From NCBI GenBank assembly GCA_035235625.1, contig CP141144.1, positions 19,279,014 to 19,343,013 of the forward strand: a stretch of 64,000 nucleotides of DNA, given 5' to 3'. Below, piece after piece: positions 36,606 through 49,387 of the stretch. Every line of letters starts with the position of its first letter. Within the stretch, counting starts at the first letter, position 1. A program made the translations under genes and the position numbers. The notes under the pieces were generated by a model. It was given only the letters and a program-made list of their open reading frames with translations. It did not search any database and was not told where the DNA came from. Source of the DNA: Saururus chinensis. Its lineage: Eukaryota; Streptophyta; Magnoliopsida; Piperales; Saururaceae.

Positions 36606-37002
36606 AACCGTCAAGTCTGACTGCCAGTGAGAGGGAGCAAGACGGTAGGAGAGGAAGAAAGAGGAAAGAGGCGGCAATTGGTGGGACTAGGGATAGTGAA
36701 GGTCCTTAAGGAGAAGTTATATAATAACCCTCCGTCCATGTCGATTTTTAAAACATTGTCATAACATAAGGAGAGTAGGCAACATAATTGGTCTACTCGC
36801 AGGACCCTATGGGTAGCCTCACCAACAACACCGACCAAACAATTGTGATCTCTATCATTGGGTAATTAGTCTCTAACCTGATACAATCATAGCAAGGCAG
36901 CACCACCAATAGTTGTAGGGGATATAAAAAATAAGTAAAGCCTTTCAACCGTGGTCGGCACTCTAGTGAAGCACTGCCGGTCGAGTCATTTGAGTCACCA
37001 CC

Positions 37003-37476
37003 TGTTGTTACATGACTTGTTTGAAAAGTCCAGCATGGGTTGGACTCCAGAATTTGGTTACGAATGTGATAAAGTTGAATCGGGAAACGGTTCTTAGGCT
37101 TATCTAAATATTTCCCTGTTGGCTACACACGGGATGGACTTGAGGAGTTTTTTTTTTCAGTTTTTCTCTTTGACGTGAGGCATAAAGTTGGTTCTCTTTC
37201 TTCTCTTGGTTTTGGGCAGCAAAGAGAGTCTTCTTCTCTTGATTTTATTTCTTGTGAGAGAGGGGTGAGAACTTGGGTGTACAAGGGGTTTCTCTCAAGG
37301 GCTGTTTGAGAGGCTTGTAATTCATCCGAATATTTATCAAGTGATAGTGTAAGGCTCTCTCCGGTCGTGGACATAGGCACCTTGTCGAACCACGTAAATT
37401 TCTGTGTCTTGCTCTATTTATTTACTTGCATTATTTTTCTACTTTATTTTGGATTGTGCCATTAAGAAATTCTACG
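37003..37476 (+). repeat. 5' LTR of the copia element
   Basis: Begins TGTTGTTACATGAC directly after CCACC and ends before the primer binding site. Nearly identical to 41599-42074. Confidence 0.92.
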
Positions 37477-37479
37477 AAG

Positions 37480-37491
37480 TGGTATCGGAGC
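37480..37491 (+). promoter_or_regulatory. Primer binding site (initiator tRNA-Met type)
   Basis: TGGTATCGGAGC, three bases after the 5' LTR, is one base from the usual plant TGGTATCAGAGC that pairs with the 3' end of initiator methionine tRNA. Confidence 0.85.
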
Positions 37492-37516
37492 TTTGGTTTA
37501 AAGAAATTTTTTCATA

Positions 37517-40500
37517 ATGGCATCTAAGGGGTTTAGCAAATTTAAAGTGGAAAATTTTGATGGAAAAAATAACTTCAGTTTGTGGCAGAGAAGGGTTAAT
37601 GATCTACTGGTACAATAGGGCTTATTAAAAGCGTTGTATGGAAAATCAAAGAAACCAGAAAACATTAGTGAAGATGACTGGGAGGAGTTCGAGATGAAGG
37701 CGGTAAGCACTATTCGTCTTTGTCTTGCTGATGAGGTGTTATACAATGTTATTGATGAGGAGTCAGCTCCGAAACTCTGGACAAAATTGGAGAATTTGTA
37801 CATGACAAAATCCCTTACAAACAAGTTATTCCTCAAGCAACAATTGTATGCTCTAAGGATGGCGGAAGGGGCAAATTTGTTAAAATACTTCAACACGTTC
37901 AACAAATTGACCTCTCAGTTGCTCAGTATTGGTGTTAAAGTTGAAGAAGAAGACAAGGCACTACTACTTTTGGCATCTCTTCCACCTTCATATGAACATA
38001 TGGTAACAACGTTGTCATATGGGAAAGAGACAATAGAGTTGGAAGAGGTCATGGCTGCTCTTTTATCTAATGAGATGAGGAAGAGGCCTAGTCTTGAAGA
38101 TTCGCAGGCTGAAGGTTTTGTGGTTCAAGGAAACAATCGGGGAAGAGGAAGATTCAGGAACAATGAGTCTAATGATAATAGGTATCGCTCCAAGTCGAAG
38201 GGAAAGAAAAAGATTGAATGCTATTATTGCAAGAAAGAAGGGCACATGAAAAGGGATTGTCGAAAGCGCAAGGAGGACCAAGAGAAGAAGAAGGAAAATG
38301 TGGCTTCTTCAGGTCAGGCTAGCATGGTGGAGGATCAACCTGATGATTCTGAGGCTGATGTGTTATCTGTCACTTCAGGTATGAATTATTTTAATGATTC
38401 ATGGATTTTAGATTCAAGTTGTTCATTGCACATGTTTCCTAATCATGACTGGTTTGATACTTATGAGTCATATAATGGTGGATCTGTTCTAATGGGGAAT
38501 AATGCTACATGTAAGACCATTGGAGTAAGAACTATGAAAATTAAGATGTTTGATGGCATAATTCGAATACTTACTAATGTTAGACATGTTCCTGATTTGA
38601 AAAAGAATCTAATCTCTTTGGGAGCATTAGATGCACTTACTTGTAAGTTTAATGCAACAGGTGGAGTGTTAAAAGTTACAAAAGGGGTAATGGTGGTGAT
38701 AAAGGGTCAAAAGGTTGGAAACCTATACAAATTAATAGGGAGTACAGTTGCAGGTGGAGCTGCTGTGATTATTCCTATGGAAGTTAGTGATGATGACACA
38801 TACTTGTGGCACATGAGGTTAGGGCATATGAGTGAAAGGGGTATGCAAGAACTTCATAAAAGAAAATTGTTGAAAGGTGTCAAAAGCTGCAAATTAGGTT
38901 TCTGTAAATATTGTTTGTATGGAAAACAGTACAGGGTAAGATTTCACACAGGGAAAGATACAAGCAAGGATGTGTTAGAGTATGTCCACACAAATATTTG
39001 GGGTCCAGCTTCAACTCCATCAAAAGGTAAAGCTGAATACTTTGTGACTTTTATTGATGACTACTCAAGAAAGGTGTGGGTATTTTTTATGAAACAGAAA
39101 TCAGAGGTGTTCATGAAGTTCAAGCAGTGGAAGGCCCATGTTGAAAAGCAGACAGGAAAACAGTTGAAATGTCTCAGGTCAGACAATGGGGATGAATACA
39201 AATCAAAAGAATTTGTTGATTACTGCAAGAATGAAGGCATTGCACGCCACTTCACTAATCCAGGAACCCCACAACAAAATGGAGTAGCAGAGAGGATGAA
39301 CAGGACACTCTTGGAAAAGGCAAGGAGCATGAGGCTGAATGCAAATCTTTCTAAGGAGTTTTGGACTGAAGCAGTTAACATGGCATGTCACATCATAAAT
39401 AGGTCATCATCTACAGTTATTGACTTGAAGGTGCCTGAGGAGGTATGGACTGGAAATCCTGTAGATTACTCCACTCTTAAGATTTTTGGGTGTCCTGCAT
39501 ATGTCCATATTCAGAGCATGCAAAGAAGTAAGCTTGATTCTAAGTCTTAAAAATGCATTTTTCTTGGGTATGAGAAAGGAGTGAAGGGATATAAACTTTG
39601 GGATCAAGAGGCAAAGAAAGTAGTATTTAGCAGAGATGTGGTATTTGATGAGTCTCAAATGTTAAGCAAACAGGATGGTGACTTAGTGCAACAGAAAAGT
39701 CAGCAACAAATGGAAGTTTAGGTAAAATTAAATGATGAAGATGCCCAAGGGGATAGTAAAGACAATGAGCAATATTCTCATATGAGTGATGAACAGCATC
39801 AAGAGCCTTATAGCATTGCAAAAGGAAGAGCAAAGAGAGACACTAAAGCAACAATCAGGTATGGCTTTGAAGATATGGTTTCTTTTGCTTTATTCACTGG
39901 TAGTGGAGATCCATCTTGTTTTCAGGATGCTATAAAGTCTAAAGACAATAACAAGTAGATGACAGCCATGATGGAGGAGATGGAATCTCTACATAGGAAC
40001 AAAACTTGGGAGTTGATTGAACTACCTAAAGGAAAAAGGGCTATTGGATGCAAATGGGTGCTCAGAAAAAAGGAGGCTTCATCAGACAAGGAACCTGAAC
40101 GGTTTAAGCCTAGGTTAGTGGTCAAATGATATGCACAGGTAGAAGGTGTGGATTTTAATGAATTTTTTTCTCCAGTGGTAAAACACACATTTATTCGGGT
40201 TTTGCTGGCTATGGTTGCTTGTTATGATCTAGAACTTGAACAACTTGATATGAATACAACATTTCTTCATGGGGAATTAGAAGAGCAAATTTACATGCAG
40301 CAACCAGAGGGATTTGAAGAACCAGGGAAGGAAGACTTGGTATGCATGTTGAAGAAGTCTTTATATGGTTTAAAGCAATCACCAAGACAATGGAATAAGA
40401 GGTTTGACTCTTTTATGTTGAACAGTGAATACACTCGTTGTGAGTATGATCATTGTGTTTAATTTCATGTTCTTCATGATGGTTATTATATCTATTTGCT

Positions 40501-41476
40501 CTTATATGTTGATGATATGTTGATTGCTACTAAGAATATGTCAGATATTGACTTGTTAAAATCTAAGTTGGGAAATGAGTTTGATATGAAGGATCTTGGA
40601 GCTGCAAAAAGGATCCTTAGTATGGAAATTCAGAGAGACAGAAAACTTGGGAAGCTATGGCTCTCTCAAGGGAAGTATATAGAGAAGGTGTTGGACAGGT
40701 TTAGCATGAACAATGCAAAACCAATTAGTACACCTCTTGCTGCACATTTCAAGTTGAGTGCAGAGTTATGTCCCACCACAGAGGATGATATTTCAGGTAT
40801 GAAGCTAGTACCTTATTCAAGTGCAGTTGGTTGTCTAATGTATGCTATGGTGTGCACTAGGCCAGATATTGCCCAGGCAATGAGCGTTGTTAGTAGATAC
40901 ATGGCTAATCTAGGGAGGAAGCATTGGGATGCTGTAAAGTGGATTCTGAGATATCTAAATGGGACAAAGAATGTTGGCATTTTGTTTGAGAATGATGGAA
41001 CATTGGCACATATAGCTGGATATGTGGATGCAGCCTTTGCAGGTGATCTGGATAAGCATAAGTCTACCACAGGATATGTGTTCACTTTTGCAGGTGGTAT
41101 AATCAGTTGGAGGTCTATTCTCCAAGCAGTGATTGCTTTATCAACAATAGAGGCTGAATACATGGCAGTTGTAGAAGCAGCTAAAGAGGCTATATGGTTG
41201 AAGGGCTTGGTCAATGAACTTGGTTTGAAGCAAGAGAATATCATAGTACTTTGTGATAGTCAAAGTGTTATACATTTAGCAAAGAATCAAGTTTATCATG
41301 CCAGGACAAAGCACATTGCAGTAAAATATCACAAGATAAGAGAATATGTGTCAGATGGGGAGATCAATCTTCAGAAGGTGGATACAAAAGACAATGCTAC
41401 AGATATGTTAACAAAGACGGTGACCACAGAAAAGTTCAAACATTGCTTGAGCTTGCTTAATCTCACAGGATGTTGA
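37517..41476 (+). pseudogene. Copia gag-pol polyprotein gene, broken
   Basis: Parts in order: gag from ATG 37517 with a zinc knuckle CYYCKKEGHMKRDC near 38218; protease region around 38400 (SWILDSS); GAG-pre-integrase HMRLGHMSERGM near 38810; integrase core about 38960-39450 with WVFFMKQKSEVF and GTPQQNGVAERMNRTLLEKA; reverse transcriptase about 39960-40740 with LLYVDDMLIA at 40498; RNase H about 41000-41400 with STIEAEYMAV. The longest uninterrupted stretches are 37634-39550 and 40496-41476. It is a fossil. Confidence 0.92.
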
Positions 41477-41585
41477 GGATCACATTGCACCCAATTGGGG
41501 TGTGGAAGGATCTGTGTTCAAGGTGGAGGACGCAGGGACACAGATATGTGTGGATGATTCTCCTAGGTGACTTGTCAAACTCAAG

Positions 41586-41598
41586 TCAAGGTGGAGAT
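41586..41598 (+). promoter_or_regulatory. Polypurine tract
   Basis: CAAGGTGGAGAT lies directly before the 3' LTR, the usual plus-strand priming site of copia elements. Confidence 0.75.
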
Positions 41599-42074
41599 TG
41601 TTGTTACGTGACTTGTTTGAAAAGTCCAGCATGGGTTGGACTCCGGAATTTGTTTACGAATGTGATAAAGTTGAATCGGGAAACCGGTTCTTAGGCTTAT
41701 CTAAATATTTCCCTATTGGCTACACACGGGATGGACTTGAGGAGTTTTTTTTTTCTAGTTTTTCTCTTTGACATGAGGCAAAAAGTTGGTTCTCTTTCTT
41801 CTCTTGGTTTTGGGCAGCAAAGAGAGTCTTCTTCTCTTGATTTTATTTCTTGTGAGAGAGGGGTGAGAACTTGGGTGTATATGGGGTTTCTCTCAAGGGC
41901 TGTTTGAGAGGCTTGTAATTCATCTTAATATTTCTCAAGTGATATTGGAAGGCTCTCTCCGGGCGTGGACGTAGGCACCTTGCTGAACCACGTAAATTTT
42001 TGTGTCTAGCTCTATTTATTTACTTGCATTATTTTTCTACTTTATTTTGGATTGTGCCATGAAGAAATTCTACA
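41599..42074 (+). repeat. 3' LTR of the copia element
   Basis: Ends TTCTACA directly before the second CCACC. See the 5' LTR. Confidence 0.92.
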
Positions 42075-42079
42075 CCACC

Positions 42080-43125
42080 ATATGGCAAGTCAATCCGGCT
42101 AGCCTCTTACCCAAGGACGACAATTGTTGATGCACCCGACAGAGATTGTAGATGGACGATCTAGTAGGAAGAAGAATTTGAGTCAGGCAAGCAGGTAAAT
42201 GGACGGGTGGCTAGACCGTCTTATAGTGTGCATTTATCTATCCGTCTATTTGTTAAGGTCCAGGCCGAGTTAAGGAACAAAATCCAGTCCGGGTTGAGGC
42301 AAAAGGGAATTGAACCCAGTGATTAAACCAAGTCTAGTTCAGGAGGTCGAGGTGTTAAAAAAATCTACAAAATTTACAAATTTACAGTGTAAAGAGTGTC
42401 TTGATCAAGTTTCAATCCAAGGATAAATCCTTGTGATAGTATGAAAAAATTATTTTCACCTTAGAGATGAATTATGGTTTAATATCCAACTTGGCTCTAG
42501 TCTATGTGGCCTAAGAGTGGAGTTCAAAATTCCAAAAAAATCTTAGTGAGAGGTGAGGGTCAACCCTAGGCATAAACCAAGTCACATGTATGACATAAAT
42601 CCAAGTAAACAGTAGGTAACCATTTTGCGCTAAGGTTAGAAAGTGAACAGTTGAGTTAATGAAGCATTCTACGAGGGGCACTTAATGACCTAAACATTAT
42701 TAAGTGTCATTAACATTAATATAGATTATTGGGCTCAATTCTAGTCTGAACAGAGTTTATTATGACCACTATTGGAATAAAAGAAATACGCTTGTTAGTA
42801 GACTGGTTTGCATTCTGATAATGGACTCATGAGCCAATTAGAGAGTTGAACCTTCTTAAGACAATGACATGAAGTCTAAGAAGAGAAAGTGAGGTGACCG
42901 GATGACACTAAGAAGAGGGTTGTACTGAAGAGAGGAATTACAAAGATGTTTGTGGAATAGCCTAATTGAAACTAAGCTTGAGAAGAGATAGGGTATCACA
43001 ATAAACATAGTTAATATTGTAGAGGAATTTATATATTGGGAAATCTTATGACCAAATTACTCACTTACATATGTGGATAATCCGCCTTATACCTTAGATT
43101 TATTATGGCTGTCTGAGATGACAAA
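42080..43125. other. Intergenic DNA, no gene recognised
   Basis: No coding sequence, repeat array or termini were noticed. It was the target region of the copia insertion. Confidence 0.45.
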
Positions 43126-43131
43126 GTAAAT

Positions 43132-44610
43132 GTATGGTTTAACACCCCGAAAATTAGGAAGAATGTTTTGTAGTTAATTAATGTTGAGAGAGAAATTAAA
43201 CCCATTAAGTTAAACTGGACCCCAATAAAAACCTTGATTTGATCCCTTGAGTATTAGGGGTAGGGGTGGGAACTTTCCAAATGTAAGTAGAGAGTGTAGG
43301 ATTTCACGATCAACCTAGTCAACTTGACTACTCGAAACCCTAAAACCCTAACCAAAGTTCCGGGAAGGGAGAAACACACTATTTAGACCTAAGTGTCTAA
43401 TTTTTATAAGCTATCAGACCTTTCTATAAGACTTGACTTGAGCAACCCATGTATGAGAGTGTGCCCGTGAGGGGATATGATTCATCTAGACTTGCTCGTG
43501 AAGCCCTAACCAGAAGGGCTTGCCCTAACCAGAAGGGCTTGCCCTAACCCTTGCATTGGTGTCAAGCTGCCCAAGAGTCCATAATCTTTCAAATGGGGAA
43601 TGATTGGTGCAATCTCCCTATAAGGAACTCCCCTCTCCTCTCTCTCTCTCTCTCTCCCCCCCCCACCCCCACCCTTTCTCTCTCTTCTCTCTCCATTGGT
43701 TCGGCCAAGCCTCTTCCAGCTCTCTTTCCTTTTTTATTGCCCCCCCCCCCTCTCCTTTAGATTTCTTTGGAATTAGAGGCCTTCAAGACCACCCTTGGAA
43801 CTTAGAGAAAAAGGAGGTCAACTTACTTAGCGAAGCTAGGATCAAAAATTTTTGGGAGGAGTTTTCTTCATCAAAAAAGGTAGGAACTACGTACACCTCT
43901 TTAGTTCATGATGGATCTAGGTTTTGGATATGTTTTGTATGTGTCTTTCTTAATTCATGTGTGCGTAAATGAGAATGCATGTTTAGGCATTTATTCCATG
44001 GTTAAAGCTAGTATTGTTTATAAAATATCATGTGCTTATAACTCTATGCATGTGTTTAAATTCAAACATGATCATTATGATAGCTAGTATTGTGTGTTTC
44101 ATGGCTGGAATGAGTAACAAGATTTAATGGTCCTATTTTTTTTGCAATTTTTTGTGACCTTTTTCTATTTTTTTGCTTATTTTTCAACAAGAAAATTGAG
44201 ACTTTGGCATTTTTTTTGTGTATATTATCAAAATATTTTTATCTATAGAGTTGGGTGTAGGACCTTGTCATGGATAGAAGGCTTTGGTGTGCCACAAAAG
44301 GTGTTACCGTGAGAAGAAAAGAAAATTGAAGAGGAAAGAAAATGAGAGAGATGACAAAAGAAAAAGAAAAAAATGCATTAGACAGGGAGCGGGAGTGCCC
44401 AACCTATTTTTTGGTGGAACCCCCCACCCCTCATATGTCCTCCTCCTACTGCCAGTGGGCATCTTGGACGCAATTGTCGGCTGAGTCTTGGATTGGTGAT
44501 GCAAGTGGTTGCAGCCTTGGATGTGCACTGCCCCCTCCTTTTTTAGTTTTACCAATAAAAGCAGTCCTCCTCCTTGTTTGTTTTCATGTTAGTGCCGCTA
44601 CCACTGGCCG
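43132..44610 (+). repeat. LTR-like fragment, plus strand
   Basis: Starts near TGTATGGTTTAACACCCCG, followed by AAAATTAGG, a style common at the start of plant Ty3/gypsy LTRs. It contains a 20-bp repeat (CCCTAACCAGAAGGGCTTG twice, 43505-43545) and CT/C runs (43630-43755). No coding region and no fixed right end. Assignment is tentative. Confidence 0.35.
43630..43755. repeat. CT- and C-rich low complexity
   Basis: CTCTCTCTCTC runs followed by two poly-C runs of about ten bases. Peptides read through it are not credible. Confidence 0.9.
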
Positions 44611-45650
44611 TGTCACGCCCCTGCCATATCCCTCTTGACCCAAACCCAGCCAAAGTGGGATAACAATGGTGAGACAAGATTAGTGCTAACCCAACCTGGG
44701 CTAGATCAAAGTACAATGCATTCCATTTGTGCAAAAGCAATTACTGGAGTTGAAGGAAATTAATTTATGTCATAAAAATACTCTCTCCCACAACATGTCA
44801 AGTGTCATAGTTATGTGACAATGTTACATCAAAATCAATCAAGTCTATCTCAAAACATGTAGACAATCTCTCATTCGATATGCATCTAACAACCTTTATT
44901 CTCGCAAAATAGATCATCCTGAGCACATGCATGGCACAACCATATATGGGATCCCCAATGGATACCCTAAAATATAACAATGCAAATGGGGTGAGCTTAG
45001 CTCAGTAAGGGTTTGAAAATATAAAGTTCACATTAACACCAAAATATAATCATTAAGGAGCATAACATAAGTCTTATGTGAAACCAGTGTTAATAACATA
45101 AGACCACGTCAAATTCCTCACACATACAACCTGTGCAAATATCTCATTCATGCATCACATGTCCATAATCAAAACCTATGCATAATGTCTCAATCATGCT
45201 TTATAATCCACACACAAAATTTGTGTATTTAAGTGACATGTCCATATGCATCTTGCACAATCAAGTGTCATGATTTATATACAACTTGTGTAAACGACTA
45301 TCATATTCTTTAAAATCCTCGATGGAGAAATCTTGGTAACAGAAGGTATCAAATCTATACTTACCCAATATTCCTAAAAAGGAAAGACTAAAAGTAGTTG
45401 GCAAATCTAGTAAACTGGAGTGCCCCTAGTTAGCTGGTGCACACAAACAAACAAGCTTGGAGCTCACTCTAGAAGTCTTAATAGTTTTTTCATCATAGCA
45501 TTTCACTCTTCTCACCTAGGGAGGAGCAATCCCTTTCATTACAAAAACTCTACGCTCAAGGACAAAAACCTCCATTTCTAATGAAAAACCCATTCATTCA
45601 AATCCCAATGCAGCTAATCCGAAAAACTACAGAACACTATGGATAATCAT
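44611..45650 (-). repeat. LTR-like fragment, minus strand
   Basis: On the minus strand it ends GGGGCGTGACA (plus strand TGTCACGCCCC at 44611) and has CCTTACTGAGCTAAGCTCAC (plus 44988-45008), a box often found in plant Tekay/Del-type LTRs. No coding part. The other terminus was not found. Confidence 0.35.
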
Positions 45651-45699
45651 TGTTAAACATATAGCTTAACATATCATTTTCATGATGTATGTGATAACC

Positions 45700-48600
45700 T
45701 TTTTATTTTGATTCTTTTGTCATAATTACCCAAGAAAAATAGGTATAAAAAATGTTTTGACAACGGTGTTAAGTAGTTTTAACAATTGTCTCAAAACATC
45801 TTCAACATAGTGTTAAAGCATTTTGACAATGGTGTTTGAGGCATATGTGAAAAGGGGGGAGGGGAAGCCCCTACAATAATATCGTACTGGTCAAGGGTCC
45901 CAGGATGGGAAAGTATCTTCTAGAGATGATGGGTGTCGGGATGTGGCCCATTGTGGGGGTGTACATGACGGTGTTTGCATAACACACAACTTTCAAAGTT
46001 TGATTATTTGAGTCATGTTTTATATCATTAATCCCTATTTGACTCATCCTAATCCCCAAAAGGCTAAAATATTAGAATTGTAATCCATATTTTTTCATTT
46101 ATGTTGATTTTAACTTTGTAATATTATATCTTGTATTCCCGAACTAGAATTCATGCATTCTTAATATCGTTAGAAAGCTCTCAATGAGCTATATCAAATG
46201 AGATCTCACGTGACTATGTTTTCTCCAACCATTTTGTAGTCCCTACGTATATAACACACTTCTTAATAAATTTTATTTATATTTTTGCATGTATTATACA
46301 TGTACAAATTTGTATATTCTAAACACCCTTGGAAAATCCCCGCATAGCTCTATCAAATGAGACTTACTGTGAAACTGATCCTAAATATGAATAACATGAT
46401 CGACGACAAAAAGACCTACGACGCCATTATATTTTCCAACCTATGACATATTATTTAGCCTATGCAATTTGGATTTACAATTGCCTACTATGAGTGTATA
46501 TGGGCTAGAGTAAAGCTTGTATGTATAACCGATGATCATTATGATCCTCAAAGCCAAATATTGAAAATATAGCATTCAAGGGAGACCTTTGTTCAACATA
46601 TATATTTTTTAATTTATTTTATTTAATCTTATCTAATTTGCATTTACACATGTAATGTGTGAGTAATCTTGTTATATCTATACTATTGTCAAAGTCAAAA
46701 AGGGGGCAAGTTTTTTTACCACACTATGTTTATATTACCCTTATAAGATAATAATACATATAGTTATATCCTTTGTAATTTATAAGTATCTAATACGTAC
46801 GACCATCCAAAGGCACTTAGAGAGTGGGTTTCTCCTAGGTTAAATGGGTTTTTTTAAAAAAGAGAAGTCCTGAGGGAAGGAGGTGAAAGAGACATAATAA
46901 ATGGGTATTTGCTAGGGGTAGTGTTGGGACTTAGAGAGTTCAGCTTTTGGGTGTTGGGCTATGCATTACCATTCGTGTCTCTTGTTTCTTAATTTGTTTA
47001 ACTCTAAGAATCAACAGAAACAATGGTGCTCTATAATAGGAAAATGATCTTGTTTGATCTTATTCTAAAAATTACCAAACAACTAGAAGTACAAAATACA
47101 AAGAAAATGTACGATCATTGTCTTATAGTATTTGTGGTATAAAACTATCATTATACTATATTGTCTCATTTGTATTAAGCTTAAATATATATCACATCAC
47201 CTCAACTACATCTTAATAATTTTTCTATTTATCATTTATAGGTAGAAATAGGAAAATGGTCATAGCATACATCCACTTATATACTAAGCCAAAGTCGTTG
47301 CTCTTTATTAACCATGCGCAAATGCATATACACATTGACTAATAATAATAATAATAACAATATGTCCTAGATAAAGTAAAACACTTTGTGGCTTTGAGTA
47401 AAATACATTGTCCTCACGTCTCATACCCTTCTCACCTTAACACCCTCAATTTACTATATAAACTGTAAAATGTGTTATGAATTAAGTACGAGTGGATATA
47501 GTATCTTCCCATCTCCTAATTGTGCGTTTCATTTTTCTTAAGTAAGAGTATTACAGTTTCAACTTTGTATAAGGGCATAGCTTACATTTATATTCATGGA
47601 GCAAAATGCATGATGTGGACGCAGGAGATTATATACGTGTAGTTTCTAGACAGTTAGAGAATGGGAATCTTCTAGGGCCTAGCCCCATCCAACAAACAAT
47701 GTCTGCGTGGCTGACAGTTTTTGGCATGGGCCCCTGCAAAATCATGAGCACGTAAAATCACGAAAAAGCCACCAGTAAGAAGAACAACGGATGACGCATA
47801 CCAGCCAATGGCTGGCATGCTTCCCCACCTGCCTGCCACTCCTCTCCTGCACTAAATTTCATACGAAAGGGATAGGAACAGCTGTCCATTAGCACAACGA
47901 TCCCATTCACTCTCACCCAGCGCCTTTTCACCAACGAGTGGGGAAGAGTATTTTATATAATTTTTTAGTTTTACATATAAGAACTGCTGATATTTAAGAT
48001 TAGTAGCTCACATATTAATATATATTAATATAAGTATTATTGATATTAATATGTATTAGCTTATGTACCCATGATTTTGTAGATGAAAAATTCGCATGTT
48101 TAATTTATCTTAGGTTCATTGTTAGAGTGGAGTAGGGAAATAGTTTTCCATGTGATTGGACGTTGGGCAATTCAGTGGGTCACCTACCCCTGATAATACA
48201 TACACCATTTCCGCATACATACAAATTGATCCTAGCCTAATAAGACACTACTAACTTGTGTGGTATGTTGATTAGCAAAATAAAATAAACTTGTGTATAA
48301 TATATTTTTTGGGGGGACCTATTCTAACCCAATACACCCTTTATTTCATATTGATAACTACATTCGATAAAATAGTAGAATTCATTGAATGGTGAAATCC
48401 ACGTCTAAGAGAAGAGAAAATAAGCTTATTATATTTTTTTTTAAGTACTTAATTATTTTAATTGAACAAAATGAAGTTATTGATATAGAATAAGCTTTTT
48501 TTTTGTCAAATGAAGCTATTAATTTAAGACGGAGTAAATATTATTTGTACATATTTAAAAAATATAATATATTTAAAAAAGAGTATTGTTAGTATGTGCC

Positions 48601-49185
48601 CAAAGTTGAGGCTTATGCACCCGCTGCATACCCATAATACTAAGGTGGTTTAAATTACCCGCCCACTTTTTCTCATCTAACATGAGCCATTAAATCATCA
48701 ATTCGACGACTCGCATAGCGCCACGTTCTTTTGTTTTTTATATTAACTTTTATTAAGGAAACTAATTTATGACTGTTTTTGCTCTATTCATTAACATGAG
48801 ATAAGACAATTAATATAAAACACATAGGGAGTAGTATTTTAATCAAGCTTGAATATTATACTTTATATAATGAAGTTTGATTTACACTCGCAGTATTAAT
48901 CTAAATACAAAAATTATGTAATCTCTGCGTCTTATGTTAATAGATCGATTTGACAAAAAAGATTGTATCATACTAATGGCTTCACTTTTCTCAATTTAAG
49001 TGGTTGAATACTTGAAAAAAGTATTATTAGCTTATTTTCCTTTCTCTTAAATATGAGTTTTACTATTCAATAAAAACTACTATTTTTTCAAATATATCTA
49101 TTAATATGGAATTGAGTGAGTATATTATTAATGTTCCAATAATAAATAGACAAAAAAAATTTTATGAAACCTAATATTCTTACAG
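45700..49185. other. AT-rich intergenic DNA, no gene recognised
   Basis: Contains scattered short elements such as (AAT)n near 47340-47355 and MITE-like scraps (for example 48520-48540). No coding sequence was recognised. Confidence 0.45.
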
Positions 49186-49189
49186 ACCC

Positions 49190-49387
49190 GTTTATATGAG
49201 CTCAGGCAGTCAGGCTCATATACGCTTACGTGAGCCCGAGCTCTATGGACCGTCGGATTTACATCTGGTAGCCTATAATACTCATGGGCATTTAAGCCCA
49301 TAAGTATTATGGGCCACCAAATGTAAATTTGATGGCCCATAAAGCCCGGGCTCACGTAGGCATATATGAGCCCGGACTTATATAAAC
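49190..49387. mobile_element. Foldback MITE, about 198 bp, near-complete hairpin
   Basis: The left arm (GTTTATATGAGCTC...CTTACGTGAGCCCGAG) and right arm read inverted (GTTTATATAAGTCC...CCTACGTGAGCCCGGG) pair along almost the whole element. The centre is ATGGGCATTTAAGCCCAT near 49284-49301. Non-coding. It lies about 0.85 kb upstream of the Mpv17-family gene. Target duplication not clear. Confidence 0.8.

Larger units (their letters stand above)
33696..36758. mobile_element. Non-autonomous hAT-like element with captured host gene fragment
   Basis: Left end CAGTGTTTTAAAAATCGGAC and the inverted right end CAATGTTTTAAAAATCGACA are terminal inverted repeats. Both fit the YARNG start of hAT ends. 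The flanks GTCACAAC and TCATAACA agree only with a one-base shift and one or two mismatches, so the target duplication is uncertain. Contents: terminal pyrimidine/purine GGACC-rich sequence, a solo LTR (33878-35635), G-rich low complexity (35810-35970), a 38-bp minisatellite, and an SPT6 fragment. No transposase. It begins only 12 bp beyond the target duplication of the hAT element to its left. Confidence 0.6.
37003..42074 (+). mobile_element. Ty1/copia element, Tork (Tnt1-like) lineage, structurally complete but broken
   Basis: 5' LTR 37003-37476 and 3' LTR 41599-42074, flanked by a perfect CCACC duplication (36998-37002 and 42075-42079). Primer binding site and polypurine tract are in place. 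The internal region encodes gag, protease, integrase, reverse transcriptase and RNase H in copia order. The gag start and its spacing resemble tobacco Tnt1. By eye the LTRs differ at about 20 of 474 positions (4-5%). At 1.3e-8 substitutions per site per year this gives roughly 1.5-2 million years, longer if the host's clock is slower. About half a dozen breaks interrupt the coding region. Confidence 0.93.

Noticed and set aside
43325-43360. CCCTAAAACCCTAACC, resembling plant telomere repeat
   Set aside because: Only two units and no array. Such teloboxes occur by chance in plant DNA.
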